Source: JBDIVL01 sp039794405 (GTDB taxonomy: Bacteria; Planctomycetota; Brocadiia; Brocadiales; Brocadiaceae). Taken from it: DNA of 64,000 nt. A program made the translations under genes and the position numbers. The stretch is taken from NCBI GenBank assembly GCA_039794405.1, contig JBDIVL010000014.1:1-64000 (forward strand), in the 5' to 3' direction. Under the pieces are notes generated by a model, which saw only the letters and a program-made list of their open reading frames with translations, had not been told where the DNA came from and made no database searches. This document shows positions 42,048 to 51,449 of this stretch, piece by piece; the first letter of the stretch is position 1, and each line of letters opens with the position of its first letter.

Positions 42048-43835
42048 ATGAAGAGAAAGATATCTATCAAAATGTGGTTAATTGCTTGTTCTTTTGCAGG
42101 CATGATCGTGAACTCACCGGTATATGGTGAACAAAATGCAAGCGATCCATATGATATACATGAAAAACTAAACCAGGAAAAACATAATTTGGAGAAGCTT
42201 CTGACGCAGTTGCAAATACTTGAAACGCAACCGGAAACAGGGACTCAAACGGGCAGGCAAGACAATAGCAGATTGGTGAATGAATCACCGATTATTATTA
42301 AACCAAATGAGAATATTGTACTGACAAAAGAAGTGGGCGAATATGGTGTGCCTGTATACTCGATTGAAGCAACGCAGGTAACGGTAACAGATGCATTACA
42401 GGCGTTATCTGCAAGTTTTGGCAAAAGTATCATTGTAGATGATGATATTGATTCTGCATATTTATCTTCTTATACAAACATTTCAATTCAAAAAAGTCCT
42501 TTACAGGATATATTAGAAGTAATCCTTGGTACGCGTGGTCTGGAATTTACTCAAGACGAAGATTCAATATTTATAACGTCTTTAGCGAAACTCGATGTGG
42601 ATACGGCCTCCGAGTATTATAGAGGCAAGAGTGTCCAATTTTATCAAAAGGCACAGATAAAATACCCCAATGATAGGCGAGTCTTAAAAGCATATTTTGA
42701 ACTGGGGAATTATTATTATGACCTCGGTTTTAATTTTCTCGCATTGCAAGAATATAAGATGGTAGTTGAAAAATATAGGGGATCTCCGTTAGCAAAAGAA
42801 TCATTGTTCAAGATAGGTTGCTGCTATAGCAATCTCAATGACCAGGAAAGTGCAAGACGAACGTATTTTCGATTTATCTATGGATATCCAAATGACCCTC
42901 TCGTTGATGATGCTCTTCTATCAATAGGGGACTCTTTAATGAATCAAGGTTTCTTCCGTAGAGCAATAGATATTTATGAAAGGGTTATTCGTGAATTTCC
43001 TCATGAGGAGACGGCTGCAAAGGCGCAATTTAATATAGCAAAGACCCATATGAAAATGGGGAATTACAGGAGTGCATTGCAAGTGCTTCTCCATGCAAGA
43101 GAAAAATATTATTCAGATCAAATGAGATCTGAGATTGAATATCAAATTGGCAGTTGCTTGTATTTACTCAATGAATATCAGGATGCTGGGAATGTGTTAG
43201 GATATCTTTTAACCACTGAACCGGAGGGAAAGTTTGTTGAGGATGCCCTTTTTTTGCTGGGTGACTGTTTCTACAGAGAAAATAATTATTTAGCTGCATT
43301 TCAAATTTTTCAGAAAGCAATCGAAAGTTATCCTCAGAATAATAAAGTTCCGTATGGGGTCTATTGCATGGGAAAAAGTTTGAATGCTATGAATATGCCG
43401 GAATCTGCAATAAAGACATTTCGCGAAGGGATACAGGCATATCCTAAAAATGATTATGTTCGAGAAATGGCACTGGAGATAGGGAAGTGTTACTTTGACA
43501 AAGGGGATTACCGGCTAGCATGTAATGCTTTTGAAAGTTTTATAACACAGTATCCGGACGATGAATTGGTACATGAAAGTATGGTTAGGATGGCTGATGC
43601 ACTTTTTTGTGATAAAAAGCATAAAGAAGCGGTCAATAACTATTTGAAGTTACTAAAAAACAACAACGAAGAAAAAGTAAGACGATATGCATTCACTCGG
43701 ATTGGTGATTGTTACAAATCCATTGGACAACTAGGAGATGCAGCAAAGGCATATCAGACGGGTTTAGGTATAGATATAAACGCCACTCCGGAAGTATTAC
43801 ATGAAGATGGTTCTTCCGGTGCATTAACTAGGTAG
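42048..43835 (+). CDS. Exported secretin-N-like plus multi-TPR protein
   Basis: About 595 residues from ATG 42048: signal peptide (MWLIACSFAGMIVNSPVYG), a short coiled coil, then a secretin/TonB short N-terminal-like domain (~95-170: VTVTDALQALSASFGKSIIV and SPLQDILEVILGTRGLEFTQ). At least eight TPR-like repeats follow (YYYDLGFNFLALQEYKMVVE, SIGDSLMNQGFFRRAIDIYE, LLGDCFYRENNYLAAFQIFQ and others). The mix of a secretin-type peptidoglycan/ring-building domain with TPRs is unusual. A start at TTG 42021 is possible. It may be a periplasmic assembly platform. Confidence 0.6.
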   Translation: MKRKISIKMWLIACSFAGMIVNSPVYGEQNASDPYDIHEKLNQEKHNLEKLLTQLQILETQPETGTQTGRQDNSRLVNESPIIIKPNENIVLTKEVGEYGVPVYSIEATQVTVTDALQALSASFGKSIIVDDDIDSAYLSSYTNISIQKSPLQDILEVILGTRGLEFTQDEDSIFITSLAKLDVDTASEYYRGKSVQFYQKAQIKYPNDRRVLKAYFELGNYYYDLGFNFLALQEYKMVVEKYRGSPLAKESLFKIGCCYSNLNDQESARRTYFRFIYGYPNDPLVDDALLSIGDSLMNQGFFRRAIDIYERVIREFPHEETAAKAQFNIAKTHMKMGNYRSALQVLLHAREKYYSDQMRSEIEYQIGSCLYLLNEYQDAGNVLGYLLTTEPEGKFVEDALFLLGDCFYRENNYLAAFQIFQKAIESYPQNNKVPYGVYCMGKSLNAMNMPESAIKTFREGIQAYPKNDYVREMALEIGKCYFDKGDYRLACNAFESFITQYPDDELVHESMVRMADALFCDKKHKEAVNNYLKLLKNNNEEKVRRYAFTRIGDCYKSIGQLGDAAKAYQTGLGIDINATPEVLHEDGSSGALTR

Positions 43836-44432
43836 AAACTATTAACCCGACCAGGGAAACAGAAATGAAAATCCCTCCCAAAAGACCATTCAAACAAAAT
43901 ATTCTTTTTAAAAATCATCTTAAGAAATTTCTGTTTTGCTTTTGTTTTAATTTTCAACCGATAATTTTAAAGACGTCGATATTTTATTATTCAAACACAT
44001 CTAAAACAGATACTTTTTGCTGAGTTACATGGTACTTCTTGAACATAAACAATCCTTTTAACCAACCTTTACATAATCAGTTAAGATTGAAGCTTCCTTT
44101 ATTACTCGTACACAAGGATAAGTCTTTGTGCTACGGTATAGTGTTTGCTTCAATTCCTTTCACAAACAATTTACCTTTTATTCAAAGTTAAAAACTTTCT
44201 TTGGGATTTGTTTCTGCACATGAGTTAAGTTTTAAAAGTAACCTGGGTTTATAAGCAATCGGCTATCAGCGGTAAGACGCAGGAGCGTATTGCACACGCT
44301 CCTACCTGCCTAATTACTGATTGCTAACAGCTCACGACCATATTTATTTGTGAAACCTGTAATTACAAAATTATTTATCATTCTGTGGTTTTGCCTTGTC
44401 AGAGGTATAGAAAAGAAGGTTATGGTGGATTT
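43836..44432. other. Gene-free interval with one hairpin
   Basis: About 597 bases. A hairpin with AGGAGCGT (44281-44288) and ACGCTCCT (44296-44303) is related in style to the GTAGGGGCG palindromes elsewhere. It is preceded by GCAATCGGCTATCAGC and followed by CTGATTGCTAACAGC, echoing the dispersed element's left-half wording. No gene or clear promoter is seen. Confidence 0.5.
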
Positions 44433-45356
44433 ATGATAATGAAAAAAGGTCTCGTATTTATTGGTATCATTTTAGGAAGTATGTCTTGTCTTTTTGGTGG
44501 TGGAGAAAATATTCCCTCAAGTGGATTAGGAGACCCGTCTACGGTATCAAAAAAAGTACATCCAAAAGCAAAGCTAAGTAGTGATATTGAAAGGCCATTA
44601 TTGAGACCTGTGATATTGAAAAAAGAAGGTACCATGGTAAAGGAACAGAAAACAGTTGAAACTAATCCTAAAAAGGAGCAAGGTTTTGAAAATGTTCTAC
44701 TGCTTCTTAAGGCCGAAAGAGAAAAACTTCAAGAGTTAGAGAGAGAGTATAAAAAATTAGAAAAAAAGATGGTAGAAGGGGATAATGTTAAAAGATATGA
44801 AGTAGATGTAAGTGATACAAGTAAAATGGTGTTGACCCCGGAAGGTAGAGATAAAATTGGTGAGAGAACCGAAATCGCCGGTACATCATCCGCAATATTA
44901 GATGGAAATACTATAAAGAGTATCAGTTCATCTCCTCTCTTCAATGCATCGGAAGTTGTTAAAAAATCTAAGAATGGTTTTGACAATGATCTGAATCAGC
45001 GATTGGTGAAGGTTGTAAAGAATGTGAGTTTGATTGATCTTGCAGAATGTTTTTATAAGTTAGGTGAGTATAATAATGCATTGCAGACGTATAAATTGCT
45101 TACTCCCAACGATATATCTTTAGACCAATATACCTGGTCTCAATACCAGATTGCAAATTGTTATAGGAATATGAAGAAGTTCGATATTGCGTTTGGTGAA
45201 TATCAGCGCTTTATCGACCAGTTTCCCGGCAGTGATTTGATAGACCAGGCAAAATGGTATATGGAGGATGTTAATTGGTGGAAGTCATGGTATGCAAAGA
45301 ACACATTAATCGATAATCAGTTGATTGCATTAACAAATGGCCATGAATCCAATTAG
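44433..45356 (+). CDS. Lipoprotein-like coiled-coil plus TPR protein
   Basis: About 307 residues from ATG 44433: signal peptide with possible lipobox GSMSC (Cys about 18). A coiled coil (~80-115, EREKLQELEREYKKLEKKM) and a C-terminal TPR pair follow (~210-290, LAECFYKLGEYNNALQTYKL and IANCYRNMKKFDIAFGEYQR). GGTGGAT lies before the start. It sits 21 bases upstream of the FleS-like kinase and is probably in the same operon. It resembles CpoB/YbgF-style envelope TPR proteins in plan only. Confidence 0.6.
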   Translation: MIMKKGLVFIGIILGSMSCLFGGGENIPSSGLGDPSTVSKKVHPKAKLSSDIERPLLRPVILKKEGTMVKEQKTVETNPKKEQGFENVLLLLKAEREKLQELEREYKKLEKKMVEGDNVKRYEVDVSDTSKMVLTPEGRDKIGERTEIAGTSSAILDGNTIKSISSSPLFNASEVVKKSKNGFDNDLNQRLVKVVKNVSLIDLAECFYKLGEYNNALQTYKLLTPNDISLDQYTWSQYQIANCYRNMKKFDIAFGEYQRFIDQFPGSDLIDQAKWYMEDVNWWKSWYAKNTLIDNQLIALTNGHESN

Positions 45357-45377
45357 GTAAAGGAAAGAGAATAAATA

Positions 45378-46709
45378 ATGGAAAGTACAGCTAATAGTGA
45401 ATCTATAAAAAATTGTGGGACAGAACTTGCTGCGGCCTTTCACCTGTTTAATCAATATACGCTGCGACTCGAAGAGAGTTATAATCAGCTACAAAATAGG
45501 GTTAAGGAAATTGATAAAGAAATGGCACATACAAATGCACGCTTGAAGGATAAAGTGCAGGAACTGGATAATCTTACAAAATATTTAAATAGCCTTCTGA
45601 GCAGCATTCATAGTGGTGTCATTGCTGTAAACTTAAGAGGCGAGGTATCTACCTTCAACAAGGCAGCGGAGAAAATACTAAGGTTACCGGTGTCCAATAT
45701 GATAGGGAAGAGGATAGACACTATTTTTAAAAATAGTGATGATGGCACCCATTTGCTGTTGTTAGCACTGGAAAGAGGACGAAATTATATAGATGTAGAA
45801 CAAAAAATAGAAACGAATCAGGGGTTGGTAAAATGGATTGAGAGTAGTGTGTCTTTGATCAAGGATTCAAATGAGAATACGATAGGTGCTGTAGAAGTAT
45901 TTAGAGATTTATCGGAAATCAGGGAATTAGAGATGCGTCTAAGAAACGCAGATAAACTGGCTGCTATTGGTGCAATGGCTGCATGTATTGCCCATGAAAT
46001 TCGAAATCCCTTAAATGGGATAGAGGGGTTTTCTGCGTTACTTGCGCGAGATTTAGAAGATTCAGACCCAAAAAAGAAATTGGTAAAAAATATAATACAG
46101 GGTACAAAAAACCTGAATAAAACAGTGACAGAGCTGCTTATATTTGCACGACCAATCAAACTGAAGTTAGCAGATTATCGTGTTTCTGAAATATTAGACA
46201 AGACACTTTTCTTCGTAATGGAGGATCTAAAGCAGAAGGGGATTGATAATATCCATATTCATAAGGAATATACTATGGATATGGATATTGTAAAATGTGA
46301 TTCTGAAAAATTACAACAAGCCTTTCTCAATCTCTGCTTGAATGCTGTGCAGTCTATGATATGTGGGGGAGATCTGACGGTTTTTACGTGCACGGTGGAG
46401 GACGACATTGGCAGAGGTATTCAGATCGGGATAAAAGATACAGGTATGGGTATTAAAAAAGAAGTTATTCATAAAATATTTGATCCCTTTTTTACGACAA
46501 AACAGGAAGGTACTGGTTTAGGACTGGCAATCGTAAACAGAATCATTGAAGCGCATAGCGGCAAAATTTTCATTGAAAGTGTGGAAGGTAAGGGTACCAC
46601 TTTTTCTATCAATTTGCCGGGAAATTATCGTTATGATAAAGATATTTTCAGCGATGAGTATTCGAAAAACCATGAGACCTTAATGCCACAATTTTTTGCA
46701 AGCTGGTGA
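45378..46709 (+). CDS. fleS: FleS/FlrB-like PAS histidine kinase
   Basis: A 443-residue cytosolic kinase: N-terminal coiled coil (~20-70, typical of FlrB/FleS), PAS domain (~72-180, NSLLSSIHSGVIAVNLRGEV), HisKA with His206 (AACIAHEIRNPLNG), and HATPase motifs FLNLCLNAVQSM, DTGMGI and GTGLGLAIVNRI. It lacks membrane segments. The FleR-like regulator follows after 85 bases, and flagellar genes follow that, which is the standard FleSR/FlrBC setting for class III flagellar control. Confidence 0.85.
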   Translation: MESTANSESIKNCGTELAAAFHLFNQYTLRLEESYNQLQNRVKEIDKEMAHTNARLKDKVQELDNLTKYLNSLLSSIHSGVIAVNLRGEVSTFNKAAEKILRLPVSNMIGKRIDTIFKNSDDGTHLLLLALERGRNYIDVEQKIETNQGLVKWIESSVSLIKDSNENTIGAVEVFRDLSEIRELEMRLRNADKLAAIGAMAACIAHEIRNPLNGIEGFSALLARDLEDSDPKKKLVKNIIQGTKNLNKTVTELLIFARPIKLKLADYRVSEILDKTLFFVMEDLKQKGIDNIHIHKEYTMDMDIVKCDSEKLQQAFLNLCLNAVQSMICGGDLTVFTCTVEDDIGRGIQIGIKDTGMGIKKEVIHKIFDPFFTTKQEGTGLGLAIVNRIIEAHSGKIFIESVEGKGTTFSINLPGNYRYDKDIFSDEYSKNHETLMPQFFASW

Positions 46710-46794
46710 TATCCTCGTATAGTTTTTGACCGGTGTTGAGTACGGTGTTATCCGTGGTTCATTTAAAAGATTTATTATTTTGCAGGGGAATACT

Positions 46795-48189
46795 ATGAGT
46801 ATAGAAAGAGTGATGGTGGTAGATGATGATACGTTGGGGCGTGAGTATCTTTGTGAAGCATTAATAAGATGTGGATACGAAGTAACACCTATGAGTGATG
46901 GGCAGCAGGCAATAACGAAGTTATCTAAAGAAGGATATGATTTAATTTTTCTCGATATGAAAATGCCGGGAATGTGTGGTATGGAGGTTCTTGAGAAGGT
47001 AAAAAACATTTCTCCGGAAACTGTCGTGATTCTTATGACAGCTTATGGGACTATTGAAACTGCCGTAGAAGCTATGAAAAAAGGGGCATATGACTATATT
47101 ATAAAACCCTTTTCACCGGATCAGATAGAACATGTAATTTCCCGGGTTAATGAACGGCAAAAGCTAATTATGGAGAATAAGTACTGGAGGACTAACTCTC
47201 ATGTGGATGAAAAGTTGAATCCTATTTTTAGTAAAAATTCTAAGATGGCGCAAATATATGAGCAAATTAAAAAGGTTGCGCAGAGTAAAGCAAGTGTCCT
47301 TATCCAGGGAGAGAGTGGTACCGGAAAGGAACTCATTGCACGCGCCATACATACTCATAGTCCTCGATGTGAGAAGCCCTTCATTCGTGTTAACTGTGCC
47401 GCGTTAGCTGAAACACTTTTGGAGAGTGAATTATTCGGGCATGAACGAGGAGCTTATACGGGTGCCGTTTCAAAACATGTAGGGCGTTTTGAGCTAGCGA
47501 ATGAAGGTACTTTGCTCCTTGATGAAATCAGTGAGATATCTCCTAATATACAGGCTAAATTACTCAGGGTTCTCGAGGAAGAAGAATTTGAACGCGTAGG
47601 CGGGGAAAAGACCATAAGGATTGACGTAAGAATTGTGGCAACAACAAACAGAAATCTGATGGATGAAATTCGGGAAGGTACTTTTCGTGAGGATTTGTTT
47701 TACCGCCTAAATGTTGTGCCGATTTGTTTGCCCTCTCTAAGGGAAAGGCGAGAGGATATACCGCTACTTGTGAATTATTACCTTAAAAAATACAGTCTTG
47801 AAAATACTGCTATGGTTAAGTCTATAGACAAGGATGCTGTGGAGTATTTATGTCAATACAATTGGCCGGGAAATGTAAGAGAACTAAAAAATGTAATGCA
47901 AAGAGCAATAGTTATGGGATCATCTGAGATTCTACAATTAGAACAAATCTCCTCTCTGATTATGTACCAGAATACGATACAACCTGAAAAGGCATTAGCT
48001 GCTGGAAAAGCCCTTGAGGATGTGGAAAAAGATTTAATTTATAATACCCTCGAAATGACGGGTGGAAATAAAACACGTGCTGCAGAGTTGTTAAAAATTA
48101 CAACAAGAACGTTGCGAAATAAACTTAACAGATACAATGCAGAATATAAACCATCTTTTGAAAGAGAAACTATTTCCTACGCAGAGTGA
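46795..48189 (+). CDS. fleR: FleR/FlrC-like sigma-54 flagellar regulator
   Basis: A 464-residue regulator: receiver (phospho-Asp54 in LIFLDMKMPG), AAA+ domain with GESGTGKE and the loop GAYTGA (Tyr variant of GAFTGA), Walker B TLLLDEISE, and a C-terminal Fis-type helix-turn-helix (AAELLKITTRTLRNKLNRY). ATG 46795 is used because the receiver begins there; the longer frame to 46726 adds an unrelated stretch. It should drive the -24/-12 promoter-like sites at 48280, 49728 and possibly 58341. Confidence 0.85.
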   Translation: MSIERVMVVDDDTLGREYLCEALIRCGYEVTPMSDGQQAITKLSKEGYDLIFLDMKMPGMCGMEVLEKVKNISPETVVILMTAYGTIETAVEAMKKGAYDYIIKPFSPDQIEHVISRVNERQKLIMENKYWRTNSHVDEKLNPIFSKNSKMAQIYEQIKKVAQSKASVLIQGESGTGKELIARAIHTHSPRCEKPFIRVNCAALAETLLESELFGHERGAYTGAVSKHVGRFELANEGTLLLDEISEISPNIQAKLLRVLEEEEFERVGGEKTIRIDVRIVATTNRNLMDEIREGTFREDLFYRLNVVPICLPSLRERREDIPLLVNYYLKKYSLENTAMVKSIDKDAVEYLCQYNWPGNVRELKNVMQRAIVMGSSEILQLEQISSLIMYQNTIQPEKALAAGKALEDVEKDLIYNTLEMTGGNKTRAAELLKITTRTLRNKLNRYNAEYKPSFERETISYAE

Positions 48190-48279
48190 ATTTTTTACCT
48201 ATTGGCCTGGAATAGTTTATATTGAATAAATGAATAAGATGTTACATATACAATAGTTATGTAAAATAGTTTAATTTTG

Positions 48280-48295
48280 TGGTATTTGTTTTGCT
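48280..48295 (+). promoter_or_regulatory. Possible sigma-54 promoter before flgB
   Basis: TGGTATTTGTTTTGCT has GG and GC separated by 10 bases, the sigma-54 -24/-12 spacing (TGGTAT-N5-TTGCT). The predicted start would leave only ~13 bases of leader ahead of the flgB ATG, just enough for the AAGGAG site. That makes this one less certain than the fliF site. Confidence 0.45.
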
Positions 48296-48318
48296 ATATA
48301 GATTTAAGGAGATATTTT

Positions 48319-48696
48319 ATGGTTACCGGTATTGATAAGAATATAAATTTATTAGAAAAAATGTTAGATATTTCTGCAATGAAGCACAAGGTTATTGCGA
48401 ACAACATTGCTAATATTAATACTCCCGGTTATAAGAAAATGGATGTAAATTTTGCCGAACAGCTTGAAAAAGTCCTTAAAGATACCTCGGTAAATAAGTT
48501 TGATAATCTCCAGCCCAAGATCGTTATTTCAAAAGAGGAAACAAGTAAAACTGCAAGGAATGACGGTAATAATGTAGACATGGATAAGGAAGTTTCGTCC
48601 CTTGTAAAAAATACACTGTCATACAACATTTATACACAACTCATGGCTAAAAAAGTAGAGATGGTGAAGTTTGCAATAGAAAATTCCAAGGCATAA
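48319..48696 (+). CDS. flgB: Flagellar proximal rod protein FlgB
   Basis: A 125-residue rod protein with the N-terminal ANNIANINTPGYKK motif (about 32-45) shared by axial flagellar proteins, and a C-terminal coiled-coil end (YNIYTQLMAKKVEMVKFAI). ATG 48319 follows AAGGAG. It opens the flagellar structural operon; flgC follows after 14 bases. Confidence 0.9.
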   Translation: MVTGIDKNINLLEKMLDISAMKHKVIANNIANINTPGYKKMDVNFAEQLEKVLKDTSVNKFDNLQPKIVISKEETSKTARNDGNNVDMDKEVSSLVKNTLSYNIYTQLMAKKVEMVKFAIENSKA

Positions 48697-48710
48697 AAAG
48701 GAGTAATTCC

Positions 48711-49154
48711 ATGGGAATGGACGGTATGTTTTCAGTATTTGATATCAGCGGTTCTGGACTTTCTGCTGAACGCGTACGCATGAATGTAATTGCCAATAAT
48801 ATTGCCAATGCAAGTGCTACGGAGACTCCAGAAGGAGGACCGTATCGTAAAGAGCAGGTTGAATTTGCATCTGTGCTTAACAGAGCAGTAAATTCCAGTG
48901 ATATTAAGGGAGTAGAAAGATTGGGAGGTGTTAAAGTCCAGAGAATTATTAAAAGCACAGAACCATTTAGCAAGGTATTTATCCCCGGACATCCCAAGGC
49001 AGATAAAAATGGCTTTGTAGAGATGCCTAATGTAAGTGTAATGATGGAGATGGTAGACCTTATTACGGCGACAAGGGCGTACGAAGCAAACCTGGCTGTG
49101 ATAAACTCATCAAAAGATATGAGTAACCGGGCTTTATCAATTATTGGAAAGTAG
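48711..49154 (+). CDS. flgC: Flagellar proximal rod protein FlgC
   Basis: A 147-residue rod protein with FDISGSGLSAERVRMNVIAN and IANASATETPEGGPYRKEQV near the N-terminus, and the C-terminal MMEMVDLITATRAYEANLAV motif. These are diagnostic of FlgC. AAAGGAG precedes the ATG. It is exported through the flagellar type III machinery and sits in the rod above FliE/FlgB. Confidence 0.95.
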   Translation: MGMDGMFSVFDISGSGLSAERVRMNVIANNIANASATETPEGGPYRKEQVEFASVLNRAVNSSDIKGVERLGGVKVQRIIKSTEPFSKVFIPGHPKADKNGFVEMPNVSVMMEMVDLITATRAYEANLAVINSSKDMSNRALSIIGK

Positions 49155-49165
49155 GAGATTAATCT

Positions 49166-49465
49166 ATGTCTATTTCACCTATAAACAAAGAGAATATTGC
49201 ACCAAATAAAGAATTCATTAGCTCTATCGAAGAGCAAGAACAGGGTTCCTCATTTAAAAACACATTAAGTGGTTTTATCAATGAAATAAACGACCTTCAA
49301 ACAAAGGCTAATGAAAGTATTGAAAATTTTGCAACGGGAAAGGTTGAAAATGTTCATGAGGTTATGATTGCTATGACAAAGGCAGAAGTTAGTTTTAAAT
49401 TCATGATGGAGGCACGTAACAAACTCGTAGAAACATATAAAGAGGTTATGCGTATGCAGATGTAA
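49166..49465 (+). CDS. fliE: Flagellar hook-basal body protein FliE
   Basis: A 99-residue protein with the FliE C-terminal pattern (GKVENVHEVMIAMTKAEVSF, then FMMEARNKLVETYKEVMRMQM). FliE links the MS ring and export gate to the rod. It lies 11 bases after flgC and ends the first transcription unit; a 339-base gap with a sigma-54-like promoter follows. Confidence 0.9.
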   Translation: MSISPINKENIAPNKEFISSIEEQEQGSSFKNTLSGFINEINDLQTKANESIENFATGKVENVHEVMIAMTKAEVSFKFMMEARNKLVETYKEVMRMQM

Positions 49466-49727
49466 TAGGAAAATTTACTACCATATCAAGCAGCAGAAAC
49501 ACTTCTGACAAGCCTTCCACTTTGACCACCTTTTCGATTGATTTCGTTATACCCTGATCCTGGATGTTAAAATAATAGACATAAGGTAACGTGTTATATT
49601 GGAATTATAAACTATACGTTTATTAACTTGAAATCTTATAAAAGTTGTTATATAGTGTGGACTTTGTAATCTTCTTATTAACAATAAGTTAAGATAATTT
49701 TTAACCGAACAACGCCATATATTTTTT

Positions 49728-49743
49728 TGGTACTAAAATTGCT
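49728..49743 (+). promoter_or_regulatory. Sigma-54 promoter before fliF
   Basis: TGGTACTAAAATTGCT matches the -24/-12 consensus (TGGYAY-N5-TTGCW) with exact spacing. The predicted start (~49754) leaves a ~50-base leader to the fliF ATG. The remainder of 49466-49727 is A/T-rich without other features I can identify. Confidence 0.65.
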
Positions 49744-49804
49744 CCCATCCTTTATAAAACTTCATAAAATACTATCAATCTTTTAAAATGGAGATCAGAT
49801 AACG

Positions 49805-51436
49805 ATGAATTTCGATGTAAAGAAAATGATGGGACAATTTGGGAACATTTGGAGTGGAATCAGCTTTTCGCATAAGTTTATTATGATTATGATGACTCTG
49901 GGATTTATCGGAGGGATCATTGGAGTAACCCAGTGGGCAAGAAAGCCAGATTATGGATTATTGTATGGAGAACTTAGTCCAAAAGAGAGCGGAGACATTA
50001 TAGATCTCTTAAAAGAAGAAAATGTGCCTTATCAGGTTCGGGGATCTGCGATTTTGATTCCAAACGAAAAGGTATATGAGTTAAGACTTAAACTTGCAAG
50101 TAAAGGATTACCACGAGAAGAGTCAGGATATGAGTTGCTTGATAAGGTAAGTTTTGGTACTTCAGATTTTGTACAAAAAATAAATTATCGCCGGGCAATT
50201 CAGGGAGAATTAGCAAAAACTATTAGACATTTAGATTATGTGGAATGGGCACAGGTGCACCTTGCGATACCAGAGGCCTCTTTGTTTGTAGAAAAAGAAA
50301 AACCACCCACGGCTTCTGTTATTTTAAAATTGAAGGGGAGGGGGAATAGTACTTTAAAATCCGAGCAGGTTGCAAGTATTACTCATCTTGTAAGTTCGAG
50401 TGTTGAAGGGCTTAAACCGGAGAATGTTACTATTACCGATACTCGCGGGAATTTATTATCTAAAAAAGAGTCTCTCTCGTCAATGATAGGTACAAGTAAT
50501 GATCAATTAGAAGTAAAGAAAAAGATTGAGGATTATTATGTCGCAAAGGCCCAGGGTTTATTAGAAAAGATTGTTGGGATGGGTAAATCGGTTGTGCGGA
50601 TAAGCGCTGATTTGGATTTTAAACATATAGATGAAAAGTCAATCGAATTCGATCCTGAGCGGAGAGTTCCTAAGGTTCAGACTGTGACGACAAGGGCAAC
50701 TGGTGGGGCGCCTTTCTCCGGAGGTATACCCGGAATGCAGGCAAATCTTAATATGTCTCAATCCGGGATTGTTCAATCTGTAGGGTCTTCAGAAGAAGAA
50801 GAAACAGCGCAAACACAGTATGAGTTGAGTAAAACAGAACGTATTATTGCTGACCATGGTGCAACGTTAAAGAAATTATCTGTAGCGGTACTTTTAGACG
50901 GTACTTATGAAGAGACTAAATCTGCTGACGGCACTATACAGAAGATTTACGTTCCGAGGAATAAGGATGATTTGGACCGGATTGCAGCTCTTGTAAGACA
51001 GGCAATTGGGATTGATACCAGCAGCCGTAATGATAGTTTTGAGATACAAAACGTACAATTTTACGAACCTTCATATGAGGAAGAGGAGGCATCGATAAAA
51101 AAAGAACAGCAAAAAGAATTTCTATTAAAAATGGCTAAGAATGGGTCACTTGCCGTTACTGTATTGGCTTTCCTGTTGTTCGTAATGCGAAGTATAAAAA
51201 AGTTGAAAAAGGTGGAAGAGGTGAAAACACCAAGTGATTATGCACAAACACCTCCTGCCAATGGTGTGCATATCAATGATGTGCTTAAGACAGAAAATGT
51301 GTTTGACGAGGAGAAAGCCGAAGAGGTTAAACGCAAGGCGTTACGCAAACAGCTTGTTGATAATATCAGGAAAGATCCTGCGGCAACTGCAAATTCATTA
51401 AAAAAGTGGATTGTTGCAGATTTTAAGAAAACCTGA
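49805..51436 (+). CDS. fliF: Flagellar MS-ring protein FliF
   Basis: A 543-residue protein with membrane helices at about 25-45 and 450-468. The conserved ring-building motifs lie between them (YGLLYGELSPKESGDIIDLL, LPREESGYELLDKVSFGTSD, INYRRAIQGELAKTIRHLD). The C-terminal cytoplasmic tail (ADFKKT end) binds FliG. The MS ring is the inner-membrane base of the motor and houses the export gate. It heads the fliF-G-H-I-J unit. Confidence 0.95.
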   Translation: MNFDVKKMMGQFGNIWSGISFSHKFIMIMMTLGFIGGIIGVTQWARKPDYGLLYGELSPKESGDIIDLLKEENVPYQVRGSAILIPNEKVYELRLKLASKGLPREESGYELLDKVSFGTSDFVQKINYRRAIQGELAKTIRHLDYVEWAQVHLAIPEASLFVEKEKPPTASVILKLKGRGNSTLKSEQVASITHLVSSSVEGLKPENVTITDTRGNLLSKKESLSSMIGTSNDQLEVKKKIEDYYVAKAQGLLEKIVGMGKSVVRISADLDFKHIDEKSIEFDPERRVPKVQTVTTRATGGAPFSGGIPGMQANLNMSQSGIVQSVGSSEEEETAQTQYELSKTERIIADHGATLKKLSVAVLLDGTYEETKSADGTIQKIYVPRNKDDLDRIAALVRQAIGIDTSSRNDSFEIQNVQFYEPSYEEEEASIKKEQQKEFLLKMAKNGSLAVTVLAFLLFVMRSIKKLKKVEEVKTPSDYAQTPPANGVHINDVLKTENVFDEEKAEEVKRKALRKQLVDNIRKDPAATANSLKKWIVADFKKT

Positions 51437-51449
51437 AAATGGTGATTAA

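Noticed and set aside
43957..43964. Second sigma-28 site (ACCGATAA)
   Set aside because: The -10-like match lacks the leading G and no TAAA lies 15 bases upstream.
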